From Lepeophtheirus salmonis (Eukaryota > Arthropoda > Copepoda > Siphonostomatoida > Caligidae): a stretch of 64,000 nucleotides of DNA. A program made the position numbers and the translations under genes. Shown here piece by piece: positions 48,856 through 61,450 of this stretch. Every line of letters starts with the position of its first letter. The stretch's first letter is position 1. The notes under the pieces were generated by a model, which was given only the letters and a program-made list of their open reading frames with translations, searched no databases and was not told where the DNA came from. The stretch spans positions 9,847,907 through 9,911,906 of the forward strand of contig NC_092584.1 of the NCBI RefSeq assembly GCF_016086655.4. Reading direction: 5' to 3'.

Positions 48856-50925
48856 GATGACAGTTTGTCGAAGCGTGCAAGTATTTTAATCACATAACAT
48901 TATTTTTGTATTTCTATATATGAAATTTATGTTCGTGGATACGGATGAAGAGGATGTTTGGAATTGAATGGACCCTGAGTTTGCTCATAATAATTTTGAC
49001 GCAGATGATCTGTTGAGGGTAATTCAATGAATTGACACCTTATTTTTTGGCAGATAAAATATTATATTTTTATAGTTCTGGATAAAACTTTTCATCATGT
49101 ATTTGTAAATCTTTATATAGGGATATAAAAATTTGATGCAATCCTATTACAACCCGCATATTATTAGTTTATAAAAAAAAAACACTAAAATAAAGGCTTT
49201 TGGAGAAAGAAATTATATTAAAATAATCCAATTGGAGTTTAAAATTTGGTTCCAGTCCATGTTACTTTAGTACACAATTATATGTAATCTTCATGATGAA
49301 ATACATTGTGCATTTCAAGGGCAGGCTGTCCGTTATAGAATGCACTTTCATTTTCTAGTTTGTAAGTTGTAATCATTCCCTTGAAGAAAAAAAAAAGTGA
49401 AATCAGCAAATTATAACGTTATGGGACGAAGGAGAATTATGTACAAATCATAACTTTGTTTTAGCGTGAACGAAATATCAAAAGCAGGGTTTACTAAAGC
49501 CCTTGATTATTATTTTATTTTTTAGACACAGAGCTAGAACAGGATTTTAATGAATATTTGTAGAAGTTATCGATAGACAATATGATAATGAGAAATATGT
49601 TTCTCCTTCAACCATTATGAAGATACCTACCAAGACTAAGTCACTCTTCCTAATTCCTAATTTCCTTCTTTTTTATGCGTATTCAATATATCTTCTCCCT
49701 ATTTCTGTTAGGAAAATAATTCGTTTTTTGGATTTTTTGGTCCCATAAAAAAAAATCTTTGAGATGTGGGAAATTGATCTTGTTTTATAAAAATAATGAA
49801 CTTTTTAGCAAAAAAAACAAATTTGTTAACCAGGGCTCAGGAATTTGGTCTGATCAGATTTGAAAAGAAAAAATCCCCCCCCCCAAAAAAAAATATATAT
49901 ATGTATACAGTGTGTAATTTTCCAATTAAGATTATTTTTTAAACCGATTATTCTTGGGAACCCATGGTCATACAGCTTTAAAAACTAGTTTATCAGATTC
50001 AGCAGACAATTTTATATAAGTTATGTTTACAAAGCTGTTTATAAAGACCATTTCCGCAAGAAAAAAATCAATTTAAAAAAAATATATCAGTTAGGGCAGT
50101 TTTGTACTTTAGTGCAGTATGTTTATTGGATATAGGTAATATTGTTGAGCTCTATACATTTTCAATAATCAAAGAATCTTATTGAATCGCATTCACAATA
50201 AACAATGTGTATGCATTGGTAAAAATGGTTCTTAATGGATGCATTTCATTTAAAAATTTGTAAAATTTCGTTGGTGTTGTTGAGTTAAAATAATCGATTT
50301 GAATCTAGTTACAGGATATTTGTTTACTTAAGTATTATAGATATAAAATATACTTTGCGACAATATTTTACAACTTTTCTATAAGTTGCCTCATGGTATG
50401 AGTATTTTAATTCCAAACATGTTGCCAATGAATTAAAATTTTCCATTGGTACCGCGTATTACTCCTCGCATGTATTTTGATGTTTCTATTCATTTTTATT
50501 GTTAAAATCTTATTTTTTAATATAAAGTGTAAAATATATTATTATCTAATATACTTTTGTTATTCATTATTCACAAATAAGACAACTTACTTTACCTATT
50601 TATAATTTTGAACAACAAAAACTCTGAATTAAACTCTAAAAAATACGACATTATATTCATTATTCCTTAATTTCTAGGGTTGATGTGTTTTTATTTAAGC
50701 ATATATCTAGTTTTATAAATTATATATGTTTGATATTTTGTATTTACTACTCAATAGTCTGTCCATCTGTTGTTGTCATATTATTAAATTTTTTTTATGA
50801 GATTGTGATGCAACACTTATATTCAATTATGTACAACTGAATGACAATTTCTTTGTTCTTAGTATAAGGATTTTGAGAAAGGTTAAAATTAAAAATATAA
50901 TGTACACTGAAAGAAAAAAAAAAGG
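48856..50925. other. No gene seen
   Basis: AT-rich sequence without recognised exons; C and A runs near 49877-49892. Confidence 0.4.
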
Positions 50926-50929
50926 ATTA

Positions 50930-51412
50930 GAAGAACAAAGTTACAAAAGAGTTCAAGAAGTCTGGAGGGATGGAAACACCAGCAAGGAAGAAGGTAGATC
51001 CATCTGGGTACAAAATTGGCTTTCGAACAATTTGCAGATGTTTTAGTTTGAGGACATATTGCCCCCTAGCACCCGGGACTGCAATCCTTTGAGTATTTCG
51101 TGTGTGGTGTCTTGAAGAGGGAGTCCAACAGGCGTGCTCACAACAATTTGGCTTCTCTGATCGCATCCATTATTGAGGCTGTGAATAATATGAATAAAGA
51201 TCAACTGATCAAGGCATGCAGTGGGTTCCGCGCCAGGTAGGAGGCCGTGGTTGAGGTTAAAGGTGGTTGGATTGTACGATTAGGTTTATGGAGGGTCCCT
51301 ACGTTTGTATATAAACGGATTTGTGAATATCTCTACTAATTTAAGAAATAAAAAGGTTTATGTCCCCTGTTCTCGAAAATTCTTCATTGTAAAACCGCAC
51401 CCTGTATAAATA
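50930..51412 (+). pseudogene. Tc1/mariner-type transposase remnant with right end
   Basis: Reads SYKRVQEVWRDGNTSKEEG, WVQNWLSNNLQMF, ILPPSTRDCNPL, then RESNRRAHNNLASLIASIIE and ACSGFRARLEAVVEVKGGWI. This covers the last two thirds of a DDE/D transposase. Downstream AAACCGCACCCTGTA (to about 51413) matches the CAGGGTGC-type TIR. No left end was found. Confidence 0.82.
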
Positions 51413-51967
51413 TATATATAATGCTCTGACTTTGAAGGTTTAAGAATAAGACGATGTCTTCAAGGATCGATCTCGAACATCACTACTCAAAGAAATTTTA
51501 ATTGCATATTTTTCCATGTTTAGAGATGTGGTTTATTTGCATATTATGTATAATTGTGTCTAATTGTTGAGGTGTGAAAGTCTAGTGCAGCTGGTAAATG
51601 CAATTTAATTAGCATCCAACGGAAGAATAAAGGCATACTATTTTTACTAATAAATAAAATATATGTTGCGTCAACATAATAAGAATATTGACTAAATAGC
51701 AAGACAATATATACTTTTACGATTAATTTAGTTACTTCATAAATACATTGTAAGAATGAGATAAAAAAACCGCAACACCTTATTCACTTCAAACAAACTC
51801 TATAGTTGTACACACAATTAAAATACCAAAACGTGTTTCCTTTTCAGACAAAAACCAAAATATACGGGTTTTTTTTTTTTAATCTTTAAATTTTATTATT
51901 TCAGGAAGTAATGAGCGTTGTTGAGAGTAAAAAACTACATCCTAAAATCAAATTGACTTATGTATCT
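51413..51967. other. No gene seen
   Basis: AT-rich, poly-T near 51870. Confidence 0.4.
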
Positions 51968-52592
51968 CAGTAAAAGCGTCCACAAAATTATATTTTGGGG
52001 AAGACTTGGTTTTTGTAATTTTTTGGAAATAAAAGTTCAAAAATTAAAATTTTAGAAAACAAAAGATTCCAAAATTTTATTTTTTTTTTAACTTTTTTTT
52101 CAGAAATAAGAAAAAAAAATTAAAAATCAAAGTTATTCAGCAAATAATTAATTTTTTGCCAAAAAAATATTGTTCAATTCAAAAAAAGCTTTTCATTATA
52201 ATTAAATTTTTTGGAAAAAATTTCAAATATCAAATTTGTGGAAAAAAATTTCAGAAATTATATTTCAAATATTAAATTAAAAAAATAAATAAAAAAGTCT
52301 ACAGATACTCACAAAAATATTAATTTTTTGGAAAAAATTTCAAAAATCCAAAGCTCTTCAGAAAAAATTACAAAAAAATTAGATTTCAAATATAATTGGG
52401 GAAAAAAAATCCAAAATATTAAATTTTTTGTAGAAAAATTTCAGAAATCCAAAGATATTTACAGAAAATTCAATTTTTAGGATTTTTTTTTCTTTTTAAT
52501 ATTAAATTATTTTATTAAATAGCAAAAATTCCTTATATTTTTTTTTAAGAAGAGGGCTACAGCCCCTCCAGCCACACTCTTCAGACGCCCTG
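51968..52592 (-). mobile_element. AT-rich non-autonomous element, copy 10
   Basis: Left CAGTAAAAGCGTCCAC; AT-rich body with FKNPK-like low-complexity frames; right GGGCTACAGCCCC then CAGACGCCCTG. Confidence 0.72.
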
Positions 52593-54065
52593 CTTAGGTT
52601 GTTGGAAAGATTGGTCATTTTTACGTTTTATATTACCTTAAACTTGAACTTTGACCTCTCAAAATTTAGAAGACCTTTACTGTACTATATATTCGCTTTG
52701 TCTAAAGTTTAATCAAAATCAATTTTTAATTTTAGCTTCTATCCAAGTGAAGAACAAAGAAAGGCCAAACCATTACCTCCGCTCATCTTCGTTGTTGAAA
52801 TAACAAGCAGATATTTGAATTGAATATAATAATTTTCTTGTATATTATTAATCTTTAATGCTCAATCTAGTGATGTGCTACAAGCGAGAATTTTTTTTAA
52901 GGAACTACAAGCATTACTCGTTAGTCACTCGAATACTCATTACTGCCTGAACACTCAATACTAATCCTAAACTTTTTACTCCATAAAAACTCGACAGTCA
53001 AAAAAATCATATTTTTTTTAATAAAATGTGAAATGGGCCTAAGTTTTTAGACGGCAAAGTAATTCCAAGCAATGTCGAGTACTGCAACTAGTATTTCAAA
53101 AAATCAAAAAAGGATTATTTTTAAAACGAACTAACTTTTCTACCTGTGGGAATATATCAATTCTAATTCTTGCAAAGCAAGGAAGTCAGTCTAGGAAGAT
53201 TTACATGTTATAATGGACTCAAAAAAAAAAAAAAAAGGATCCCAAATTTTGAGGATTTCCGAGAAATACTTGGTTTTTTATGCTCATGGCAGAACACTGG
53301 CTTAAATATATAAAAAGGATAGAAACACACAAAAAAATGGAATCGAAAATTCTTGAAAACCAGATTTGATCCAAAAAAAAAAACACACACTAACTACAAA
53401 TTAATAATCATCACCTTCCTATAGAATATGGAAATTACAAGCTGTTGAATTGTCTGTAATACGAATTTAATAATAATTATAGTCATTTCAAACTATTTAA
53501 AAAAATAATATATTTCTTATTCTTATATAACATTGTGATATAACAAATATATTCAAGACTTTTTTGTAATTGAAAGACAAATAATTAAATAATTATTGTA
53601 TATATGTATAATTCTATAACGGAGTATGTATATAATAATAAAATTATAATCACAATGGGGACACTCCGCGGCAATACAACCAATGGGGATTATCCATATA
53701 TTATATCCGAATTAGCTCCAAGTTGGTATATGCAGTTTACAAAAAAATGATTTATATTTTCCACTATGTTCCACCACATTCGTAGGGTATTGTTAGTGAT
53801 AGAGGGGTCTGGGCCAAGTAGATACATATGCAGAAGGCTATTTTTATTTTCATCATCAAATGACGTTTTTTTAATATACATACATTTTTTTAAATAGAAA
53901 AAGGTTCATTCTTTTGTAAATTTATTCATAGTAAATATATTTATAAGGATTTCCATCATGATAAGGATCCGAGACAAGTGTCCCCTATGCCCCCCTTAAG
54001 CCGCTCGTTATTGGACCACAAAAAAATTGCCTTGAAACTGTCTGTTACTTATTTTACAGTGGTTT
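52593..54065. other. No gene seen
   Basis: AT-rich, A-rich runs at 53220-53240 and 53370-53390. Confidence 0.4.
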
Positions 54066-54069
54066 TATC

Positions 54070-54600
54070 TAGTGTTGAGTCGGTCCTCATTTATTTGGTG
54101 CAGTGTAGTCTTAGAAGTGATCCTGTCGTTTTAATATAACATTTGAGAAATTCCATTTTGGGACCGGTGGAATGGAACATTTTACTTGGTTATATTTAGT
54201 GTTGTGTCAGTCGTTATTTATTCGGTCCATTCCAGTCTTAGGATCGGTCCTAGAAGTCCTTCGGACTGTTAGTACTAAAACTGTTTAATAGAAGGATATA
54301 TAGAGTTCAGAAACGTCATCAAGGACTCAAATTAATAAGTTTAAGGACTGATACACAGGATGCCACCGGACCGGACCTAGACTGACTGTTTTGATGGGAC
54401 TCAAGTCTTAAATGAGGACCCACACAACACTAGGTACATGATATATTATATTACACAACATAACAATTATAAAAAGGAAAGAAATCCGCAATAACATCAC
54501 AAGGGACTGAATTTAAATCGTTAAAGGATCGACAAGTGTGACGGGACTACATTGGACTGCAATCCTAAATAAGGACCAACAAAACACCACTTCTACCTAT
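54070..54600. repeat. TAGTGTTG-family repeats, nested or adjacent copies
   Basis: TAGTGTTGAGTCGGTCC at 54070. A second start, TAGTGTTGTGTCAGTCG, lies at 54197 and pairs with GGACCCACACAACACTA ending at 54432 (complete copy, 236 bp). A partial third, reverse-oriented piece lies at about 54500-54590 (GGACTGCAATCCTAAATAAG, ACAAAACACC). It ends about 170 bp from the terminal exon at 54766. Confidence 0.75.
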
Positions 54601-54765
54601 CACTTTTATTTTAAGAGGCGTAAAATTTACATCGACTTTTACATGCTTTACAAAGTAGTATTTACATCTAGTAAAAAGAAGAAGCTAATTCTCAGATACA
54701 TGATTATTTTTTCTGTAATTTACTGACATTTTAGCCTTGACTGCCCCATATTCCAAATCCTATAA

Positions 54766-55056
54766 TCATTCCCCCATAGAATAGGAGGAATCATATGCTA
54801 ATTCATAGTGTGCTAAATCCTGAGAGGAAGCCCCTGTATGACTATTGTAGTCAATGTAATCTAATTGTTGAGACGCATGAGAGTAGGAGTGGCATGTTGA
54901 ATGGTTAAAATAATACGAGCCCTCATGCCCTTGTTTCAACTCGTCAGACTCGTGTTGAAGAAGATGTGGCTCTGGTTTTGGGTTGTCCGAGGAGATTGAG
55001 TTATTATGCCCATTGCTACTACTGTTGCGGAGATGATGCCCATACGGCCAACAATG
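54766..55056 (-). CDS. Terminal coding exon of an unidentified gene (partial)
   Basis: A minus-strand exon begins after a strong acceptor (pyrimidine tract then CAG, boundary at 55057/55056), opens in phase 0 with HCWPYGHHLRNSSSNG, and ends ELAYDSSYSMGE before TGA at 54768-54766. It encodes 96 residues rich in His, Ser, Asn, Tyr and Asp/Glu, without Cys or Lys clusters or a known fold. This composition is usual in the low-complexity tails of developmental transcription factors, which is only a compositional argument. A minus-strand AATAAA lies about 160 bases beyond the stop. No upstream exon with a recognisable domain was found between 55.1 and 64 kb, so the rest may lie beyond the window or behind a long intron. 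Codon use looks ordinary and the exon is not repeated in the window. A chance open frame remains possible. Confidence 0.5.
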   Translation of the reverse strand, partial: HCWPYGHHLRNSSSNGHNNSISSDNPKPEPHLLQHESDELKQGHEGSYYFNHSTCHSYSHASQQLDYIDYNSHTGASSQDLAHYELAYDSSYSMGE

Positions 55057-55349
55057 CTGAAAAGGAAAATAAATAGGAATTGTAATTTTATATCTGGAGA
55101 TGAAGAGGTGAAGAGGGGGGGGGAACATAGAAGCAATTATCAAAAAAATACATATATAGTTACCATTTATCAATTCAACACCTTTGTTCAACTCATTTTT
55201 CAGAGGGTAATTAATAATTAATTACCATGATGTGATGAGAGTAATGACTCAACAATTACTCATGATGTGATTTTTCTCACATATGTAGAGCATACCCATG
55301 TTAGACCTCATAACCCAATAATACTTCTTCTTCACTTACTCCTCCTTCT

Positions 55350-55850
55350 ACAGGGTGCAACATGACGATCCCCTGATTCTTTTTTTTAAAGTGATCAATG
55401 AAGGAAGATTGGAATTAAATCTCCAATATGTAGATGTAGGTAAAATAGACCTTGTTTATTTTTGCTACAAATAAAATCTTAGTGAGATCCATCCGAGTTA
55501 AATTTGCAGCTTTTTCCGTACGGGAATTACTTAAGGGACAATTCCAATGCAGGTTGAAGTCAACCTGAAAACTGTCAACTGCATTAGAAGCGTCCAGAAG
55601 ATGAAAAATAACTGGGGGAGGCCCATGATACTTTGGTCTCCTCTTTTTTTAACAGGGATACTATCTAACTGAAGCAAATACAGTTCACAAGATCAAGTCA
55701 AACCCGTCATGAGTCATGCCCAACTTCCATCACAATAACGTAGACCTACAGCAGAATGATGGCCATTTCACTGCTGGAGTCAATTTGACATAACGTTTCC
55801 TTCATGATGTAACATATACAACAGTGGTCCCAAAAGTACCTGGTCTTACT
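55350..55850 (+). pseudogene. Tc1/mariner-type N-terminal remnant with left end
   Basis: CTACAGGGTGCAACATGACG at 55350 matches the CAGGGTGC-type TIR. Downstream, VKFAAFSVRELLKGQF in broken frames resembles the N-terminal region of related transposases. No C-terminus found. Confidence 0.5.
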
Positions 55851-58635
55851 CTTTAACACTAGAAAATAACAGAGGGTTATTACCCCCCCCTAAAACGACG
55901 GTGGATATCAAAAATGATGCCCATTCATTTTTTAATTCATATCTTAACTTGCTTTGAGCCTTTTCATACACAAATGTAGAAAATACAAATATTTTGTAAT
56001 GTCTGTCTAGGTAGTGTTCACTATATCAACGAAACGATTTAATTTTAATTTTTAATATTGTTCTTTGTGGTTAGTAAAATGAATTATGAAAATTCAAGAA
56101 TTTATGAACAAATGCATCAAAATATTAAATTGAATCCCAAATGGTTATCAAAAATGATAACCTAGTCGTTCTAGTGTTAGAGAAATCGCTGTTTTAAAAA
56201 GTATACAATCAAATTAGCATGTGTTTCAAGTTTGAAGGCCCCATGTTGTTCTGTACATGTTTGGCAGCCCCCAATACTGAACATTGTTTGAGAATTTGCA
56301 AGAATGAAGAAAATTAGTGATTGCTATGTAATACAATAATTTTATTTGAAAGGCCTGAGCCCAAGCAATGGAAAAGCTGAACTGAATTCTACTCAGGTAT
56401 ATTCTACTGCATCGTTTACATAAGTACAATTTTGACCAATTGAGTTGAAACGAGGCTAGAACAAGCTGCCAAAACGAGCATCGTATTACTAAATTAAATG
56501 AGATAACGACTCCAAAAATTGTAAAGAAAATCCATATAGTGGCAGAGGCGGATCGTTGACTGAACGTTTCCGAGCTGGCAAAAACGTGGTACATCGTATA
56601 TTATAAGAAAATTTGGATACGAGAAAGCTGTGTAGAAGATGGGTGCCACCTTTTTTAGAAACACTTTAGAAAAAAAAGTGTCAGAAATCAGTTTCAATTG
56701 AGTTTTTAGTCAAGTTTCAATGCAACAAAGTAGAATTTTTTCATAAAAATTATCTTTAAAAAAAAAAGTTTATAGAGCTGACAACTGGGAGTGCCCTTTT
56801 ATTTCTAGGGTTTAAAATTTGACCTCCACACTTGTAAATAATCAAGACTTTGTATTTTGGGCATGTATGGAGGCCAATGTCGGGCACAAATATTATCTAT
56901 CGATGCAAAGTGGGAATGGATAACTTTATTCGAAGGTCATATCCTCTATTCAGGGCCAGGTGAGAGGTCATCATTGTTGTCAAGGGAGATCATATTGAAA
57001 TTTAAATTACCACATAGGCAAAGTTTCTTATACTTTTCTTGCACATCAGATTCCAGAAATTGATCATAATACAATGTTGTGATGGAGCCTATATCTTATG
57101 TGACACCCGGTAGAGAATGAAGAGGATGTATTTGAGTACCTATTAGTAAGCTACCTTACATAAACGGAAATATCCGGTTCAAAACATATTTGTGAAGGAA
57201 CATTGTGTATTATTTTTTTGTGAAAAAAACTGCATTGAACAGAACAATGATGTAAATCAAGACTCAAGAGTTATCTACTCCCTCATCAGTTGATGTACCT
57301 AAACGTCAAACGTTGACAAGTTATTTCACCTCTTTCTCTTGTTTCTTCTGTCGTTTTTTGTTATTCTTGTAATTTGATGTCTTACACTAACAAGAGCATT
57401 TAATTTTTTCATACACTTTTTATTATTGTTTTTTCATTTAAAGGAAATTGTATTTATCTTTAATACGGATTTGCAGGGAGATAGAGAGAGAGAGAGTTTG
57501 ACTTGTGCCAGAATTTGACACCTTTTTGAAATATGTTTTATTGAAGATTTGTTTCCACTTAGATCTCATAAAGCTGCTATTTTAGATGTACATACAACTA
57601 AAATATTCACATTTTAAACCTCTATTGGTAAACCTCCTTTTATGACTTGCTAAAAACAGAAAGCCCCAAAAAGCAAAGCGTATTTAAATATAGGATAAAC
57701 AATTCAACAATTATTCTGATTACGTCTTTTAATTTTGTTTCATTCTTTAACTATTACATTCATTTTGCACTCGTAAATATCAACTAATACGCTAAAAATA
57801 CTTGTAAGAATATAAGAACACGAAAAAAAAAATCCTTGTGTTAAAATAAACTTAACAGCATCACTTTGGGGTTTCTAGAAGGAATAATACTCTGGGAAGA
57901 AAAAGTTTGTGAAAAAAAAAACCGGAATATCATTTATTTTCCAACTACCTATGGCTTAATCATCAGGTAACACAGTAATTCGACTAATGAAAGGAAGACA
58001 GATTCAGGTTCAATATGAGTATAATTTATTTTTTTTTAGCTTGATCATAAAACCTCTTTACAGACTTTGAGCAGTCTTGCTCTTAGATTGTCCGATTCAT
58101 TATCCCATCACTAGTTTTTTTGTTTTAATCTTGAGGTTCATAATATCCCAGTTCACTAACGGAAGGTTAATAACAAGACTCGAGGCTTTTGACTCTTGCT
58201 CCATTGCATTTAAACGTATAATATTGCATCAGCTCCACATCTCCATATCTCTTAATCTTTCATCATCTTATTTAAATGATGAAAATGAGTAATTGTATAA
58301 TTTTATTTTTAAATGTAATTTGAGGAAATCTATTGAGTTCAAAAGTTGGTGTTGATGGCTTTATTCAAAAGTATTAGTTCATTTAACTCCAGACCAGGTG
58401 TAGATTAAAATGTAGACCATTGTCTTCGAAGCCACTTAGCTGTAGTTTGAGAAAGTGCGTGATGAAACTTTTTTAAATAATGTTTAGATAGATGAGTGCT
58501 TGTGGAACTAAAATGGAAGCCAACCAAATTTGGATCTCAATGCTCATGTATCCAGAAGGTAATTATCTTCAACCAACTGAACTTCCTCTGAAATTCATGT
58601 TCAAATCTGTACCAATTTTATTTTATACCACGCAA
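55851..58635. other. No gene seen
   Basis: Searched on the minus strand for further exons of the 54766-55056 gene; none with a recognisable domain. Short ORFs at 56226-56697 and 56857-57063 lack support. (GA)n near 57482-57496. Confidence 0.4.
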
Positions 58636-58639
58636 TTTC

Positions 58640-58930
58640 CTCTCCAACCGGTTATCAAATTAAAAAAATTAAAGATAGATTCTGAAATCTTGATGGATTC
58701 TAATTTATTTTATTGAATAAAATCCCCTCCAGTCTCAATTACATTCTCTATACGAGGGTAAAAGCAGGAGCAGGGATTTGCTACTTGGTCGTTTGGCAAA
58801 TCCTGAAATTCCTTAATGATCTGACTGATGAGTTCATCTTGCAACCACGTATAAGTAATAGGAATCTAAGTGTCTTTGATTTTGATCAACACCCGGTAGC
58901 TCGACAAACGTATTGACTCATCACCATTAT
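58640..58930 (-). pseudogene. Transposase C-terminal remnant, family of 22.8 kb element
   Basis: Minus strand reads IKEFQDLPNDQVANPCSCFY then PRIENVIETGGDFIQ and stop. The 3' side (CTCTCCAACCGGTTATCAAA) matches 22860 and 59750. Confidence 0.75.
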
Positions 58931-59450
58931 CCATTCAGCAAAATGACAAATGAAAGATCATCGCGTGTCTCTTAGAAATTTCTTTTTCCCCCTCCTTCAA
59001 ATATTTTGTATAATTTCTAAGGATGTACTTAAAACAGAAATAACAATATTATGCAGTAAAAGTTATTGAAATGTCAAAGTATGTTAGAAAAAATTGTAGA
59101 TTTTAAATTTTTTTGAGATGTTCCATATGGACTTTTTTTTAAATGAGGTATGTTCTTTTGTATGTATGTATGTACATCCCATGTAGCTACAAGAAATTCT
59201 ACTTGACTTAGTTTTTACACACTGCATTTATGATGATTTGTTCAAAGGTGAATGAATTATATACAGTAGTTTTACCTACGTGTAAAAAGAAAACCCCTCC
59301 CCACAAAAATAATGCCTTAGAGATATACATACAAACTACCATGATGAATGACGATCATCATCCATCATGGATCACTTTCATAGTACAGCTTATATGATCG
59401 ATCTACTCTCAAAATTACAAATACCAGTGGACTCATTTGTAATAACTGTA

Positions 59451-59560
59451 AATAGTTTTGTGAACGGTCCTTATTTAGTATTGAAGACTACAGTCTCGTT
59501 CAGTTCAGTCCTGAAGCGCATAATCTTCGGTCCTTGAAGATACGAGTTTCCTTTATTGAT
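59451..59560 (+). repeat. TAGTGTTG-family repeat, partial
   Basis: TAGTTTTGTGAACGGTCCTT, GACTACAGTC and TTCAGTTCAGTCCTGA follow the family order. Confidence 0.6.
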
Positions 59561-59749
59561 AAATGAAGACGGAATCAATACACACTCCAAGGGAGTCCAA
59601 GAGGATGCAATCAGTAGAGGTAAAGACTTGAGCTCGAGACTTACTACTTTAGTTCAACAAGAGTCACCTGACCCAAAAAAGTATTTGTAAGGGAGGGGAG
59701 GGGGTATTATATATTTGTATACATTTTTTTTCTTCAGAAGCTATTATCT

Positions 59750-60290
59750 CTCCAACAACCAGTGATCAGATTAAAAATATAAAACCAGATTCCCAAAGCT
59801 TGATAGATTTGGATTTATTTCATATAATAAAATCACCTCTAGCCTCAGTTACAGTCTCTATACGAGGCTGAAAGCGTGAACAGGGCTTCGCAATTTGGTC
59901 CCTTAGTAAATCCTGTCATTTTTTCTTGATCCGACTGATTAGTTATCTTTCGTGTTTCAGGAGATTCGGTTGGCTTGTCGTTCGATCGAGTATTACAAAT
60001 AATAATCCATCGGATTCAAACCGATGGATTCGGTATGAATCCAATTTACAAATCCGTATTACAAATATCAATCGGATTCAACCCGGCGAGACGAAGCCAT
60101 CAAAATTGTCACTTCGATCTTACAATGTTTGATCCATCAAAATCTTTTTTAGAGACATCCAATTCCCTCCTAATCTTGCACTTAGTTCCAGAGTTCGAGC
60201 AATTGTTACGTTCTCGCTCCTGCCTGGAATTCCAAGGAGGGCTCCGTGCCTTTCAAAATATGTGGGACTACAAATTTATCAATTGATTAT
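59750..60290 (-). pseudogene. Transposase C-terminal remnant, family of 22.8 kb element
   Basis: Minus strand reads QDLLRDQIAKPCSRFQPRIE then TVTEARGDFI and stop. It shares with the 22.8 and 58.6 kb copies the CTCTCCAAC...CAGATTAAAAA flank and the ATACGAGGCTGAAAGCG block. The remaining part to 60290 is a diverged upstream transposase region. Confidence 0.75.
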
Positions 60291-60369
60291 GTATATATAT
60301 ATATATAATTTTTTTTTCAAATGGTGCAGGTTTGAACAAGCTTTTTAAGAAACAAAAATCAGCTATTTA

Positions 60370-60690
60370 AGATGAAGGGAATTAGAGAGTTCTTGATGGC
60401 ATGGGATGTTCGATTTTTTAATATTCAACGTTGCCTCGACAAAATAATTTACCGAAGAGAGCTGGCCAAATTGGTGGTATATATATTTTGCACAGCCTGA
60501 ACAAGGTGGAAATGCACATGCCCCTATAAGGAAGAGAGGATTCTAATGGCTCAAAAAAATCTAGGATAAAATGATTGTCTTCTGTTAAAATAACGATGGA
60601 ATTATTCTCTTGTTTCTTATTATGCTCATATGTCAATCCATGAGTCCTTTTCCAATATGAATCATTCATTATTTTTCACACTTTTGATAG
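60370..60690 (-). pseudogene. Transposase remnant, copy A of a pair
   Basis: Contains GAATTAGAGAGTTCTTGATG and the following 60 bases, diverged from 61000-61075. The minus-strand ORF 60669-60418 includes IVILTEDNHFILDF, which resembles the first-Asp block of IS630-type transposases, but that match is weak. Confidence 0.55.
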
Positions 60691-60929
60691 TAATACATCT
60701 TTCATATTTTGATTAAAAAAATTGAAAAGAAACATGAATTTTAATAAACAATAACGACGTATAGACCACATTTATTTATTCAGAGCGTTAAGATCAAATC
60801 ATTGGATTTCTTAAAAATCTCTAAATTCTCAAAGAGGCAACATTTTTCGGGAGATTGCTTTGAAAATTAGCTTGAGTTGAAAACATACATGTAGAAAAAA
60901 ATTTATGTACTCCTATCAGAGTCTAGATC

Positions 60930-61450
60930 CAGGTCCATTTGTAGGAGCAGGCATTATGAGGTAGTTCCTTGATTTGTTGGTCATTGTCTCCTTGATGAAG
61001 GCAATTAGAGAGTTCTTTATGGCATGAGATGTTCAATTTTAGTAAGATTCAACGTAGCATTGACAAAATAATCCATCAGATTAATATCCGACCTACAAGG
61101 GGCCATATTTCCTTCCCAATGAAGATATAGTAGTCCTCACTCAGCAACTTCAGCGACCTGTGTGTGACATGAAAAGATACTGAGTCTTGTTGCCACACCC
61201 AAGGCAGATCGCCAAGGAGTTTTTGTATTCAAAAAAGTACAATGTCCGTATTATTAAGGACAAAAATCATCGTCAGGACGCAACGCCTTTCCTCCACCTT
61301 AAATTCAATCTCCCTTATAACTTAGGACAGCTGTTGCAATGATGTCCTAAGCTTTACTAAAGTTTGTTGACAACGTTTCTGCCGAATACAAAAAGAAACG
61401 ACATCAAATAGCTTCATCATAAGAAAATTGCTGGTGCATACAAGCACTGA
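60930..61450 (-). pseudogene. Transposase remnant, copy B of a pair
   Basis: Minus strand reads YNVRIIKDKNHRQDATPF, WQQDSVSFHVTHRSLKLLSE, DYYIFIGKEIWPLVGR, then a decayed NPxDYFV region and KNSLIAFIKETM. WQQDSxxxH is the second catalytic Asp block. Frames are broken; no terminal repeats found. Confidence 0.78.

Noticed and set aside
56226..56697. Minus ORFs considered as upstream exons of the 54766-55056 gene
   Set aside because: Sequence is unlike a conserved domain and no acceptor/donor pair in phase 0 was convincing.
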